DNA of 64,000 bases from Castellaniella sp034675905 (GTDB lineage Bacteria; Pseudomonadota; Gammaproteobacteria; Burkholderiales; Burkholderiaceae_B): contig NZ_JAUCCV010000003.1 in NCBI RefSeq assembly GCF_034675905.1, positions 32,579 to 96,578 on the forward strand, given 5' to 3'. The position numbers were made by a program, and so were the translations under genes. A model generated the notes under the pieces. The model did not search any database. It had not been told where the DNA came from and was given only the letters and a program-made list of their open reading frames with translations. Positions 38,367 to 47,843 of the stretch are shown piece after piece; within the stretch, counting starts at the first letter, position 1, and each line of letters opens with the position of its first letter.

Positions 38367-39734
38367 ATGCAGCGCGCCCTGGATTTCGACAAGACGCCCG
38401 CCCTGGGCGTGCCGCTGCCCTTTTTCCTGAACGTGCCGGTGTTCGGCCTGCTGGCAGGCCTGCTGGCCGTCTGGGCAGGTCCTCAGGCCTTTACGTCCCG
38501 CTGGGGTGCAGCCACCCTGGCGATGACGCACCTCTGGACGCTGGGCATTCTGGGCAGCGCCATGCTGGGCGCGCTGATCCAGATTCTGGCGGTCGCCTGC
38601 AACGTGGCGGTAGCGCCGGCCCGTGCCATCGCCGCCAGTGTCCACGCGCTGCTGACGCTGGGTACGCTGGCGCTGGCGGCGGGATTCCTCTGGTGGTCGC
38701 CGCCGGCATGGCTGGCCGCCATCGCGCTGCTGGGATCAGCCTTTGTCATCTATCTGAGCGCCTCCGGTCTGGCGCTGTGGCGTCAGCGCCGCCAGGTCTA
38801 CAAAGGCGCTCGGGAAATTCTTGTTCCCGTGCGTGGCGCCCTGGCGGCCCTGACGCTGACGGTACTGATCGGCCTGGGCATGGCAGGCGCCCTGGGCATG
38901 GGCATGGCGCTGCCCGACTGGGTCGGCGGCCACATCCTGTGGGGCTTGCTGGGTTGGGGCGGCCTGCTGTTGATGGGCATGTCTTTTCAGTTGTTGCCGA
39001 TCTTCCAGTTGACGGAAATCTATCCAAAGCCGCTCACCCGCTGGCTGCCCCTGCTGATCCCGGGCCTGCTGCTGGCCTGGACGGCATTGGATGCCTCCAA
39101 CGGCCTGCCCCGCCTGATGCGCGAGACCGTCGAACTGCTGCTGGCCGGCGCCTATGTCAGCTGGATCGGGGCGTCTCTGCACCGATTGAGTACTCGCAAA
39201 CGCCCCACGGCCGAACCCACGACGCTGTTCTGGTTCACCGGCCTGATCAGCCTGCTGGCCTGTGCGCCAGCCTGGATCTGGCTGCGCCACGGCCAAGCGC
39301 CACAGGCCGCCATGGTGCTGGGTGTTTTGCTGATCGTCGGCGGCCTGGGGGCGATCGTCCACGGCATGCTGTACAAGATCGTGCCCTTCCTGCTGTGGAA
39401 ACATGCTCAGGACGCCATGGTCATCCCGGACAGAAACCCTGCCCAGGCGCGCGTCTACCTGAAAATCCTGCCGAAGATGGCCGCCTATATTCCCGTCCGC
39501 CCCGCGCAGTGGCACTGGGCGCTGTATGTGCTGGTCGTGCTGTCCTGGGGGCTGGCGGCGGCAGGCTGGCCGCCGGCAGGACAGGCTGCGGGCCCTCTGT
39601 TGCTGGCGTCCGCCGCCCTGCTGAGCTGGAACCTGGGCCGGGCGCTGCGGCTGTACCGCCACACACTGCGCATCATGGCGGCGCTGCCGCACCACGCAGC
39701 CGCCGCACCGGGCCAGCCAGCTGCAGACGCTTAG
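38367..39734 (+). CDS. Polytopic membrane protein, heme-copper oxidase subunit I-like / NnrS-like
   Basis: A 455-residue protein with about 12 hydrophobic helices. Histidines sit in membrane segments (TLAMTHLWTLGILGSAMLGALIQ, GGHILWGLLGWG, IVHGMLYKIVPFLLWKH), recalling heme-ligating helices of cytochrome oxidase subunit I or NnrS. The complete copper/heme histidine set of an oxidase is not evident. Co-transcription with DUF2249 and the convergent DNR-like regulator suggest a role in nitric oxide or low-oxygen respiration. Function is unproven. Confidence 0.7.
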   Translation: MQRALDFDKTPALGVPLPFFLNVPVFGLLAGLLAVWAGPQAFTSRWGAATLAMTHLWTLGILGSAMLGALIQILAVACNVAVAPARAIAASVHALLTLGTLALAAGFLWWSPPAWLAAIALLGSAFVIYLSASGLALWRQRRQVYKGAREILVPVRGALAALTLTVLIGLGMAGALGMGMALPDWVGGHILWGLLGWGGLLLMGMSFQLLPIFQLTEIYPKPLTRWLPLLIPGLLLAWTALDASNGLPRLMRETVELLLAGAYVSWIGASLHRLSTRKRPTAEPTTLFWFTGLISLLACAPAWIWLRHGQAPQAAMVLGVLLIVGGLGAIVHGMLYKIVPFLLWKHAQDAMVIPDRNPAQARVYLKILPKMAAYIPVRPAQWHWALYVLVVLSWGLAAAGWPPAGQAAGPLLLASAALLSWNLGRALRLYRHTLRIMAALPHHAAAAPGQPAADA

Positions 39735-40378
39735 CCGCGATACGATCTCAGCCCATCGGCATCCAGCACCGTGAATTCCCGCCCACGCACCCGGATCAGG
39801 CCGCGCTCGCTCAGCTCGCGCAGAATGCGGGAAAAGTGTTCCGGCGTCAGATTCAAGCGCGAAGCGATGACGGACTTGCTGATCTCGATGCGAAACGGCT
39901 GCCCGTCCTCTCCCGGCCACTGACGCAACAGAAAGGCGATCAGGCGCTGGGCGCCTGTATGCAGGGTATAGGCCTCCACATCGCCCATCAGGCTGTAGAG
40001 CCGCCGGCTTAATCCCGCCAGCATCTTGCGGGCCACCCCCGGATGACGATCGATCTGTTCGAACAGCACATCGCGCCCGACGTGCAGCAGCAGCGTATCG
40101 CGCAGCGCCTCGGCGGTGACGATGTAGTTCTGCCCCATGAACATCAGAGCCTCGCCGAAGCCATCGCCCGGCCCGATCAGGCGCACCACCCGTTCCACCC
40201 CGGAAGCGGATACAAAGACCAGTTTGACCTGCCCATAGACCACCACGTGAAAGCCCACACACGGGTCGCCGCGGTGAAAGATGATCTCGCCACGCCGGGC
40301 GGTGATTTCGCCGGTGCCGTGGACGATCGGATCCAGATCGGGGACCGGCAGTTCATTGAATAACGGCACCTGGGCCAA
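39731..40378 (-). CDS. Crp/Fnr family regulator, DNR/NnrR-like; start uncertain
   Basis: A cyclic-nucleotide-binding-type sensor domain (EIIFHRGDPCVGFHVVVYGQVKLVF) is followed by a Crp helix-turn-helix (SKSVIASRLNLTPEHFSRILREL). The N-terminal cysteines needed for an FNR iron-sulfur cluster are absent, which points to the DNR/NnrR group that senses nitric oxide through heme. No ATG or GTG lies in frame near the expected N-terminus. TTG 40378, giving 215 residues, is the best standard start, though the conserved IRDL residues lie before it. Its 3' end overlaps the convergent membrane-protein gene by 4 bp. Confidence 0.82.
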   Translation of the reverse strand: MAQVPLFNELPVPDLDPIVHGTGEITARRGEIIFHRGDPCVGFHVVVYGQVKLVFVSASGVERVVRLIGPGDGFGEALMFMGQNYIVTAEALRDTLLLHVGRDVLFEQIDRHPGVARKMLAGLSRRLYSLMGDVEAYTLHTGAQRLIAFLLRQWPGEDGQPFRIEISKSVIASRLNLTPEHFSRILRELSERGLIRVRGREFTVLDADGLRSYRG

Positions 40379-40465
40379 CAGATCGCGGATCCGGCCATGG
40401 CGCGGCGCGTCCTCGGTGCTGCGGACCTGCCCACGCGACGGCGCGGCATTGCTAGAATTCCGTTT

Positions 40466-40867
40466 ATGATCCGCGCCGTGTATACCGTGCTGGGCACGAT
40501 TTCCCTGGTGTTGGGCGTGCTGGGGATTTTCCTGCCCCTGCTGCCCGCTACCCCCTTCCTGCTGCTGGCTGCCTTCTGCTATGTGCGCGGCTCGCAGCGT
40601 CTGCACGCCTGGCTGATGTCCCATCGCATTCTCGGTCCGTATATCCGCGACTTCCAATCGGGGCGCGGCATCCCCTTGCGAAGCAAATGCATGGCGTTGG
40701 CCCTGATGTGGCCATCCCTGGCCGTATCAGCCTGGATCATGCCGATACCCTGGGCCCGCTGGCTGCTGCTGATCCCCGGGATCGGCGTCACGATCTACCT
40801 GTGGCGCCTGCCCACGCGGCCCCGCGCCAACCCACCTGAATCCGACGATCAGATCAATTTCGAATAG
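40466..40867 (+). CDS. YbaN family (DUF454) inner-membrane protein
   Basis: A 133-residue protein. MIRAVYTVLGTISLVLGVLGIFLPLLPATPFLLLAAFCY is the classic DUF454 opening, and two more membrane segments follow near 75-92 and 93-112. Function is unknown. In other bacteria it often sits near heme or respiration genes. Its last 19 bp overlap the 3' end of the convergent hemN. Confidence 0.88.
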   Translation: MIRAVYTVLGTISLVLGVLGIFLPLLPATPFLLLAAFCYVRGSQRLHAWLMSHRILGPYIRDFQSGRGIPLRSKCMALALMWPSLAVSAWIMPIPWARWLLLIPGIGVTIYLWRLPTRPRANPPESDDQINFE

Positions 40868-42312
40868 GTCGCTACTCTGGGCCGGCGCACGTACTGATCG
40901 AACACCATGGCAAAGGCGCGCACAAAGACGCGTCCCTTGGGCTGCACCTGCATGCCCTGCGCGTCGATCGTCAGCAGACCGGCATCCGCATACGGCCGCA
41001 GACGAATCAATTCATCCGCGAAACAGGTCTCGAAAGACTGGCCATGACGCGCCTGGAATGCCGCGAAATCCAGCGGCATGCTGCACATGAGCGTCATGAT
41101 GATTTCCCGGCGGATGGCGTCATCAGGACTGAGATCAAAGCCCTTGGCCGTGGGCAGTTCGTCACGATCCAACACGGCGCGGTAGGCATTCAGGGAATGA
41201 TGGTTCTGTACATAGGCGTCACCGACTTTGCCGATGGCGGAAATGCCGAAGCCCACCAGATCGCATTCCGCCCGGGTGGTGTAGCCCTGAAAATTGCGAT
41301 GCAGGCTGCGATCCAGCCGCGCCCGGTTCAGTTCATCGCCGGGCTTGGCGAAATGATCCAGGCCGATGTAGACGTAGCCGGCTTCCAGCAGCCGATGCAC
41401 CGACATCAGAAAGATCTGCAGCCGGGTGTCAGCCGAGGGCAAGTCTGCAGCATTGATCAGGCGCTGGGACTTGAAACGGTCAGGTAGATGCGCATAGTTG
41501 TACAGGGCGATGCGATCAGGCGACAGCGTGATCAGCTGGTCCAGCGTGCGGCTGAAACTGCTCAGCGTCTGCTTGGGCAGACCATAGATCAGGTCGGCAT
41601 TGATGGACTGAAAACCGTTGTCCCGGCTGGCCTGCAGGGCGGTGCGCACCATGTCGTAAGGCTGGATGCGGTTGACCGCCGCCTGCACCTGCGGATCGAA
41701 ATCCTGCACGCCAAAGCTGGTGCGGTTGAACCCCAGGCCAGCCAGCATGGCCAAGGAATCCGGCGTCACGGTGCGCGGATCGATCTCGACGCCCAATTCG
41801 GCGTCCGGCGTGAACTCGAAATGCCGGTGGATCTGATCCATCAGCGCACCCAGTTCCGCCGCGCTCAGGAACGTCGGCGTCCCGCCGCCCAGATGCAACT
41901 GCACCGTCTGGCGCGCCGACCCCAGATGCGGACTGAGCAGGTCCATTTCCTTGAACAGGATGTCCAGGTATTCGGCCGAGCGGCTATGATCCTGGGTGAT
42001 GATCTTGTTACAGCCGCAGAAATAGCACAGTGACTCACAGAAAGGCAGGTGCACATACACCGACAGGGGCGCCGGTCGGCTGGACGCCGCCCGCTGCGCC
42101 AGGTGGCTCAGATAGGACGATGCCGGATAATTCTGCTGAAAACGGTCTGCCGTCGGGTACGAGGTGTACCGGGGACCGGACTGATCGAAACGACGGATCA
42201 GATCTTCGGAGATTTCCAGATCTGGAAAGGCGATGGTCCGGCCATCGCCGGGGGCGTCCGTCTGCCCGGAGCTGCCGGGGTTGTGATGATCGGGGCTTGC
42301 GGGGGTATTCAT
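40849..42312 (-). CDS. hemN: Oxygen-independent coproporphyrinogen III oxidase
   Basis: Radical SAM enzyme making protoporphyrinogen IX under anaerobiosis. ATG 42312 gives 487 residues, with an N-terminal extension of about 30 residues over E. coli HemN. YVHLPFCESLCYFCGCNK provides cluster ligands C92, C96 and C99. SGPRYTSYPTADRF and HLGGGTPTFL are family signatures. The AGGAG ribosome site is 11 bp upstream, and an FNR-type promoter lies ahead. Confidence 0.95.
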   Translation of the reverse strand: MNTPASPDHHNPGSSGQTDAPGDGRTIAFPDLEISEDLIRRFDQSGPRYTSYPTADRFQQNYPASSYLSHLAQRAASSRPAPLSVYVHLPFCESLCYFCGCNKIITQDHSRSAEYLDILFKEMDLLSPHLGSARQTVQLHLGGGTPTFLSAAELGALMDQIHRHFEFTPDAELGVEIDPRTVTPDSLAMLAGLGFNRTSFGVQDFDPQVQAAVNRIQPYDMVRTALQASRDNGFQSINADLIYGLPKQTLSSFSRTLDQLITLSPDRIALYNYAHLPDRFKSQRLINAADLPSADTRLQIFLMSVHRLLEAGYVYIGLDHFAKPGDELNRARLDRSLHRNFQGYTTRAECDLVGFGISAIGKVGDAYVQNHHSLNAYRAVLDRDELPTAKGFDLSPDDAIRREIIMTLMCSMPLDFAAFQARHGQSFETCFADELIRLRPYADAGLLTIDAQGMQVQPKGRVFVRAFAMVFDQYVRRPRVATYSKLI

Positions 42313-42388
42313 GCCATGCGCTCCTGAGGCCTCGGCCAGAGACTGACGGCTCCGGCGCAACTGGCTACATTGTCCTGTATCGAAGCGC

Positions 42389-42430
42389 ATTGTCGTGCGA
42401 AATGCGATCACCTGGCTTGATTCAAGTCAA
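42389..42430 (-). promoter_or_regulatory. FNR-type class II promoter of hemN
   Basis: The box TTGACTTGAATCAA on the minus strand (42417-42430) matches 9 of 10 fixed FNR/Anr positions. A -10 GACAAT (42389-42394) is spaced exactly for a box centred at -41.5, giving a start near 42382, 70 bp before the ATG. Confidence 0.78.
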
Positions 42431-42488
42431 GCCTCCGACTTCGCGTATCATAAACGGCTAGCTGAATTCCTGAATCAACCACGCCCCC

Positions 42489-45395
42489 ATGCTTCTGACC
42501 CTGATCCTCGCGATCCCGTTTGCCGGTAGCCTGTGCGCCGCACTGCTTCCTGCCAATGCGCGCCGGGCCGGGGCCTGGATCGCCGGCGGCAGCGCGCTGG
42601 CCTGTCTGGCGCTGACGCTGGCGGCCACCCCCCAAGTCGCGGCGATGGGTGTCATCAAGCTCAGCATCCCCTGGATTCCCACCCAAGGCGTAGATCTGAC
42701 CCTGCGCATGGACGGCTACGCCTGGCTCTTTGCCGTGATCATCTCGGCCATGGGCGCGCTGATCGCCTTGTACGCGCACTACTACCTGTCGGATCAGGAC
42801 CCGGTGCCGCGCTTTTTCACCTTTCTGCTCAGCTTCATGGGCGCCATGCTGGGCATCGTCCTGGCAGGCAACCTGATCCAGCTGCTGGTGTTCTGGGAAC
42901 TGACCAGCCTGTCGTCCTTCATGCTGATCGGCTACTGGCAACACCGCCCGGAAGCCCGGCGCGGCGCCCGCATGGCGTTGCTGGTGACGGGCGGCGGCGG
43001 TTTCTGCCTGCTGGCCAGCATGCTGATCATCGGCCACATCGTCGGCAGCTACGACCTGGATGCCGTGCTGGCCGCCGCTAACGAGATCCGCAATCACCGC
43101 TGGTATCCGATCCTGCTGGTGCTGCTGGCCCTGGGAGCGCTGACGAAAAGCGCCCAGTTTCCCTTTCATTTCTGGCTGCCCAACGCCATGGCGGCGCCCA
43201 CCCCGGTGTCGGCGTATCTGCATTCGGCCACCATGGTCAAGGCGGGCGTCTTTCTGCTGGCGCGCTTCTGGCCGATTTTTTCCGGCACCGACTGGTGGAC
43301 CTGGACCATCGGCGGCGCAGGCCTGTGTTCGCTGCTGCTGGGGGCTTATGCCGCCACCTTCCAGCGCGACATCAAAGGCGTGCTGGCGTATTCCACCATC
43401 AGCCACCTGGGCCTGATCACCCTGCTGCTGGGCATGAACAGCCGCCTGGCTCTGGTGGCCGCCATTTTCCACATGGTCAACCATGCCACCTTCAAGGCGT
43501 CCCTGTTCATGGCGGCCGGCATTGTCGACCACGAAAGCGGCACCCGCGATCTGACGCGCCTGTCGGGCCTGCGCACCCTGATGCCGCTGACGGCCACTCT
43601 GGCCATGGTGTCAGCGGCCGCCATGGCCGGGGTGCCGCTGCTCAACGGTTTCATCTCCAAAGAAATGTTCTTTGCCGAAACCGTGTTCATTACCGGCCAC
43701 TGGGCCAGCCGCTGGGGCCTGCCGCTGGCCGCCGTGGTGGCGGGGGCCTTCAGCGTGACCTATTCCCTGCGCCTCGTGCTGCAGGTCTTCTTCGGCCCGC
43801 CCGCCACCGACCTGCCGCGCACGCCGCACGATCCGGCTCGCATGATGCTGATTCCCTGCACCGTGCTGGTCGTGATCTGCCTGGCAGTCGGCATCCTGCC
43901 CAGCCTGACCCTGGGGGCTGTCCTGGACATGGTCATGCGCGGCCTGCTCGGCCCCAACGTGCCGGCCTTCGATCTGCAGCTCTGGCACGGCATCAACCTG
44001 CCCCTGATCATGAGCACGATCGCGCTGATCGCAGGGATCGGCCTGTATCTGGCGCTGCGCGAACGGGATCGCCGGGTGCCCGGCCAGGTGCCCCTGATCT
44101 ACCGCCTGGATGGTCGCCAAAGCTTCGAAACCGCCCTGGAAGCCATCGACAGCGGCGCCCACTGGCTGCTGAACCGGCTGCAGACCCAACGGCTGCAGCC
44201 TCAGGTCCTGCTGCTGGTGCTCTGCACCCTGGGCGTGGCAGCCCTGCCGCTGCTGCGCGGCGGCTGGTGGCCGCAAGCCGCATCCGGCGACACACCGCTG
44301 CAGTGGTCCTTCGGCCTGATGTGGCTGATGGGCGGAGCCTGCGCCATCGCCTCCGCCTACCAGGCAAAATACCACCGGACGGCATCCCTGATGCTGGCCG
44401 GCGCAACCGGTCTGATCACCTGCGTGACCTTCGCCTGGCTCTCGGCCCCCGACCTGGCCCTGACCCAGTTGACGGTCGAAGTCGTCACCACTGTGCTGAT
44501 CCTGCTGGGCCTGCGCTGGCTGCCCCCGCGCATCGAGGAGTACCCCAGCGCGACCTGGCGCCGCACCCAGTGGCGCCGCTGGCGGGATTTCGCATTGGCC
44601 GTCACCGGCGGCGCCGGGCTGGCCATCCTGGCCTACGTCATGATGACCCGCCCTGCCGCCCACCAGAGCATCTCCAGCTTTTTCGTCCAACAGGCCTGGC
44701 CGCTGGGGGGCGGAGCCAACGTCGTCAACGTCATCCTGGTGGATTTCCGCGCCTTCGACACCTTTGGTGAAATCACGGTGCTGGCGATCGTCGCCCTGTG
44801 CGTGTATGCCTTGCTGCGGCGCTTCCGCCCGCCTGCCGAAGCCCTGGTGGCCTCGCCGCGCCTGCGCCGCATTCTGCAGCAGGCGCCTGCCCGCGACCCG
44901 GATCTCAAGGCCCCTTTGCCGAGCGGCCTGATGCACATCCCCGCCGTGCTGGTGCGCCTGCTGCTGCCGGTCTCCACCCTGATCTCTCTGTATTTCCTGC
45001 TGCGCGGGCACAATCTGCCCGGTGGCGGCTTCGTGGGCGGCCTGGTCATGGCCACCGGCATCCTCCTGCAATACATGGTGGGCGGCATCCTGTGGGTCGA
45101 GGCCCGTCCGCTGATCCGCCCGCAGGCATGGATCGCCTTGGGTCTGCTGGTCGCCGGCAGCGCCGCCATGGCGGTCTGGTGGGCCGGCAAACCCCTGCTG
45201 TCGGCCTACACCCTGGAAGTCATCCTGCCGCTGGCCGGCGCCATCCACCTGTCCAGCGTCCTGGTGTTCGACCTGGGGGTCTATATGCTGGTGGTCGGCG
45301 CCACCATCCTGATGCTGATTGCGCTGGCGCACCAATCCCTGCGCTTTCACCGCAACATCACCGAACCGGCCGACGCGCCGCTTGTGGAGCCCTGA
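42489..45395 (+). CDS. mrpA: Mrp-type Na+(K+)/H+ antiporter, fused MrpA-MrpB subunit
   Basis: A 968-residue membrane protein. The N-terminal three quarters resemble NADH dehydrogenase subunit 5, with the conserved lysine and glutamate region (FWELTSLSSFMLIGYW, LTKSAQFPFHFWLPNAM). The C-terminal part holds the MrpB-like domain (TLISLYFLLRGHNLPGGGFVGGL). Such AB fusions occur in proteobacterial (Pha-type) complexes. It is first in the mrpABCDEFG operon and contributes to pH and sodium tolerance. Confidence 0.94.
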   Translation: MLLTLILAIPFAGSLCAALLPANARRAGAWIAGGSALACLALTLAATPQVAAMGVIKLSIPWIPTQGVDLTLRMDGYAWLFAVIISAMGALIALYAHYYLSDQDPVPRFFTFLLSFMGAMLGIVLAGNLIQLLVFWELTSLSSFMLIGYWQHRPEARRGARMALLVTGGGGFCLLASMLIIGHIVGSYDLDAVLAAANEIRNHRWYPILLVLLALGALTKSAQFPFHFWLPNAMAAPTPVSAYLHSATMVKAGVFLLARFWPIFSGTDWWTWTIGGAGLCSLLLGAYAATFQRDIKGVLAYSTISHLGLITLLLGMNSRLALVAAIFHMVNHATFKASLFMAAGIVDHESGTRDLTRLSGLRTLMPLTATLAMVSAAAMAGVPLLNGFISKEMFFAETVFITGHWASRWGLPLAAVVAGAFSVTYSLRLVLQVFFGPPATDLPRTPHDPARMMLIPCTVLVVICLAVGILPSLTLGAVLDMVMRGLLGPNVPAFDLQLWHGINLPLIMSTIALIAGIGLYLALRERDRRVPGQVPLIYRLDGRQSFETALEAIDSGAHWLLNRLQTQRLQPQVLLLVLCTLGVAALPLLRGGWWPQAASGDTPLQWSFGLMWLMGGACAIASAYQAKYHRTASLMLAGATGLITCVTFAWLSAPDLALTQLTVEVVTTVLILLGLRWLPPRIEEYPSATWRRTQWRRWRDFALAVTGGAGLAILAYVMMTRPAAHQSISSFFVQQAWPLGGGANVVNVILVDFRAFDTFGEITVLAIVALCVYALLRRFRPPAEALVASPRLRRILQQAPARDPDLKAPLPSGLMHIPAVLVRLLLPVSTLISLYFLLRGHNLPGGGFVGGLVMATGILLQYMVGGILWVEARPLIRPQAWIALGLLVAGSAAMAVWWAGKPLLSAYTLEVILPLAGAIHLSSVLVFDLGVYMLVVGATILMLIALAHQSLRFHRNITEPADAPLVEP

Positions 45396-45397
45396 CC

Positions 45398-45739
45398 ATG
45401 GAATGGATACTGGCTCTGGCCATCGGCGTACTGGCAGGATCGGGCATCTGGCTGCTGCTACGTCCTCGCACCTTTCAGTTCATCATGGGCCTGGCCTTGA
45501 TGGCCTACGCGGTCAACCTGTTCATTTTCGCCATGGGCCGCCTGCGCCTGGACGCGCCGCCCGTCATCGATCCCCACTGGGCTGATCCCGCCAGCTACGC
45601 CGACCCCCTGCCCCAAGCCTTGGTGCTGACTGCCATCGTGATCGGCTTTGCGACGACCGCCCTGTTCCTGGTCGTGCTACTGGCCTCGCGCGGCATGAGC
45701 GACACTGACCATGTCGATGGCGAGGAACACCGCTCATGA
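45398..45739 (+). CDS. mrpC: Mrp antiporter subunit C (NuoK-like)
   Basis: A 113-residue subunit with three membrane helices. LAIGVLAGSGIWLLLRPRTFQFIMGLALMAYAVNLFIF matches MrpC. The ATG lies 2 bp after the mrpA stop. The end overlaps mrpD by 4 bp. Confidence 0.93.
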   Translation: MEWILALAIGVLAGSGIWLLLRPRTFQFIMGLALMAYAVNLFIFAMGRLRLDAPPVIDPHWADPASYADPLPQALVLTAIVIGFATTALFLVVLLASRGMSDTDHVDGEEHRS

Positions 45740-47358
45740 GCCTCTGGATGCAGCACCTGCCGGTCCTGCCGGTTCTGATCCCCCTGCTGGCGGGCGCCCT
45801 GATGCTGCTGACGCGCGACAATCAGCGGCCGCTGCGCGTCGGCCTGGGCGCCGTCTCCCTGGCCCTGCAGATCGCCGCCGCCCTGCTGTTGATCCGATCC
45901 ACCCAAGGGATCGGCGGATCGCTGTGGGCGGGCGACATCGGGGTGTACCGCCTGGGCAACTGGGCCGCGCCATTCGGCATCGTGCTGGTGGCCGACCGCC
46001 TGTCGGCCCTGATGTTGGGCCTGACCGCCGTGCTGGGCCTGTGCGCCTGGACCTATTCCACTGCGCGCTGGGACCGGGCCGGCAGCCACTTCCACCCCTT
46101 GTTCCAACTGCAATTGATGGGCTTGAACGGGGCCTTTCTGACCGGCGACCTGTTCAATCTGTTCGTTTTCTTCGAAATCCTGCTGACGGCGTCCTACGGA
46201 CTGATGCTGCATGGTTCGGGCAAGCGGCGCGTGGGCGCCGGCCTGCACTACATCGGCATCAACCTGATCGCCTCGTTCCTGCTGCTGATCGCTATCGCCC
46301 TGATCTACGGGCTGACCGGCACGCTGAATCTGGCGGATCTGTCCGTGCGGGCGCTGACGCTCACCGGCGCCGACCGGCAGCTGTTCGACAGCGCAGCCGC
46401 CATTCTGGGGGTCGCTTTTCTGATCAAGGCGGCAGCCTGGCCCCTGAACTTCTGGCTGCCCAACGCCTACGCCGAAGCCTGCGCGCCGGTAGCCGCGCTG
46501 TTCGCCATCATGACCAAGGTCGGCATCTACGCGCTGCTGCGCATCGGGTCGCTGCTGCTGCCCGCCGGCGCGCCCGCCGCTTTCGGCGGCGCCTGGATGT
46601 TCCCCGCCGGCATCGCCACCCTGGCTTTCGGCACGCTGGGCATGCTGGCCAGCACGCAGCCCCGGCGCATCGCCGCCTACGCCATCATCACCTCGTCGGG
46701 CACTCTGTTCGCCGCATTGGGGATGCCGGGCGTCACCCTGACCGGCCCCGCCCTGTACTACCTGCTCAGTTCGGTACTGGCGCTGGGCGCCCTGTTCCTG
46801 TTGCTGGAACTGACCGAACGCAGCCAGTCCTTCGGGGCGGATATACTGGCGGTCACCCAGGAAGCCTTCGAAGCGGACGAACCCGACGCCACCAGCCTGT
46901 CCGAGCAGGCCGTGGGGACGCCGCTGCCCGCCACCATGGCCTTTCTGGGATTGAGTTTTTTCGTCTGCGCCCTGCTGATCATCGGCCTGCCACCGCTGTC
47001 GGGCTTCGTGGCAAAATTTTCACTGCTGTCGGCGGCTTTGCGCACAGCTGAATTCGGCGCCCCCACCGTCAATGTCTGGCTGCTGGTAGCTGCCATGCTG
47101 GGGTCGGGGCTGGCCTGCCTGATGGCGCTGGGCCGCTGCGGCGTACGCCTGTTCTGGATTCCGGAACAACTGCATGTTCCCGCCCTGCGTCTCAACGAGA
47201 TCATCCCCATTCTGGTGCTGCTGGGCGCCTGCGCCGCGCTGACCATCCAGGCCGGTCCCGCCATGAGCTATCTGGAAGACACGGCCCATTATCTGGACCA
47301 ACCGGGGCGTTATATTCAGGCCGTCCTGGCGCCCGCCGCCCCCGGAGACCAGCCATGA
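45736..47358 (+). CDS. mrpD: Mrp antiporter subunit D (NuoN/M-like)
   Basis: A 540-residue polytopic subunit related to NADH dehydrogenase subunits. FNLFVFFEILLTASYGLML carries the conserved membrane glutamate, and AFLIKAAAWPLNFWLPNAY the conserved lysine. It overlaps mrpC and mrpE by ATGA motifs. A somewhat hydrophilic loop, about 405-430, is acidic (EAFEADEPDATS). Confidence 0.94.
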   Translation: MSLWMQHLPVLPVLIPLLAGALMLLTRDNQRPLRVGLGAVSLALQIAAALLLIRSTQGIGGSLWAGDIGVYRLGNWAAPFGIVLVADRLSALMLGLTAVLGLCAWTYSTARWDRAGSHFHPLFQLQLMGLNGAFLTGDLFNLFVFFEILLTASYGLMLHGSGKRRVGAGLHYIGINLIASFLLLIAIALIYGLTGTLNLADLSVRALTLTGADRQLFDSAAAILGVAFLIKAAAWPLNFWLPNAYAEACAPVAALFAIMTKVGIYALLRIGSLLLPAGAPAAFGGAWMFPAGIATLAFGTLGMLASTQPRRIAAYAIITSSGTLFAALGMPGVTLTGPALYYLLSSVLALGALFLLLELTERSQSFGADILAVTQEAFEADEPDATSLSEQAVGTPLPATMAFLGLSFFVCALLIIGLPPLSGFVAKFSLLSAALRTAEFGAPTVNVWLLVAAMLGSGLACLMALGRCGVRLFWIPEQLHVPALRLNEIIPILVLLGACAALTIQAGPAMSYLEDTAHYLDQPGRYIQAVLAPAAPGDQP

Positions 47359-47843
47359 GGCGCCTGCTGGGATTCCTGCCCCTGCCCTGCCTGCTACTGG
47401 TCCTGTGGCTGCTGCTGAACGACAGTCTGTCAAGCGGACAGATCCTGCTGGGCCTGATCATCGCGCTGATACTCAGCCTGCTGGCGCCGATCCTGCGCCC
47501 TGTCCGATCTCATCCGCGCCGCCCGCTGACCGCCCTGCGGCTGATCTGCCACGTCGCCCGCGACATCGTCCAGTCCAATTATCTGGTCAGCCTGCGCATC
47601 CTGCAGGGTCACGCATCCCGGGCCACGCCAGGATTCCTGGACATTCCCCTGAGGATCCACGACCCCCACGGCCTGGCCGCCCTGGCCTGCATCGTCACAT
47701 TCACCCCCGGCACCGTCTGGGCCGGGCACGACACCCGGCGCCACGTCCTGACCCTGCATGTGCTGGATCTGTCCGACCCCGAGGGCCTGACCCGCATCAT
47801 CCAGGACCGTTACGAACGCCCCTTGATGGAGATCTTCGAATGA
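47355..47843 (+). CDS. mrpE: Mrp antiporter subunit E
   Basis: A 162-residue subunit with two N-terminal membrane helices and a cytosolic domain. LPLPCLLLVLWLLLNDSLSSGQILLG and TFTPGTVWA are typical. It is needed for assembly of the Mrp complex. Confidence 0.92.
   Translation: MRRLLGFLPLPCLLLVLWLLLNDSLSSGQILLGLIIALILSLLAPILRPVRSHPRRPLTALRLICHVARDIVQSNYLVSLRILQGHASRATPGFLDIPLRIHDPHGLAALACIVTFTPGTVWAGHDTRRHVLTLHVLDLSDPEGLTRIIQDRYERPLMEIFE

Noticed and set aside
43611..45350. 579-codon minus-strand ORF opposite mrpA
   Set aside because: Gln/Gly/His-rich low-complexity translation without any motif; mrpA on the other strand is convincing.
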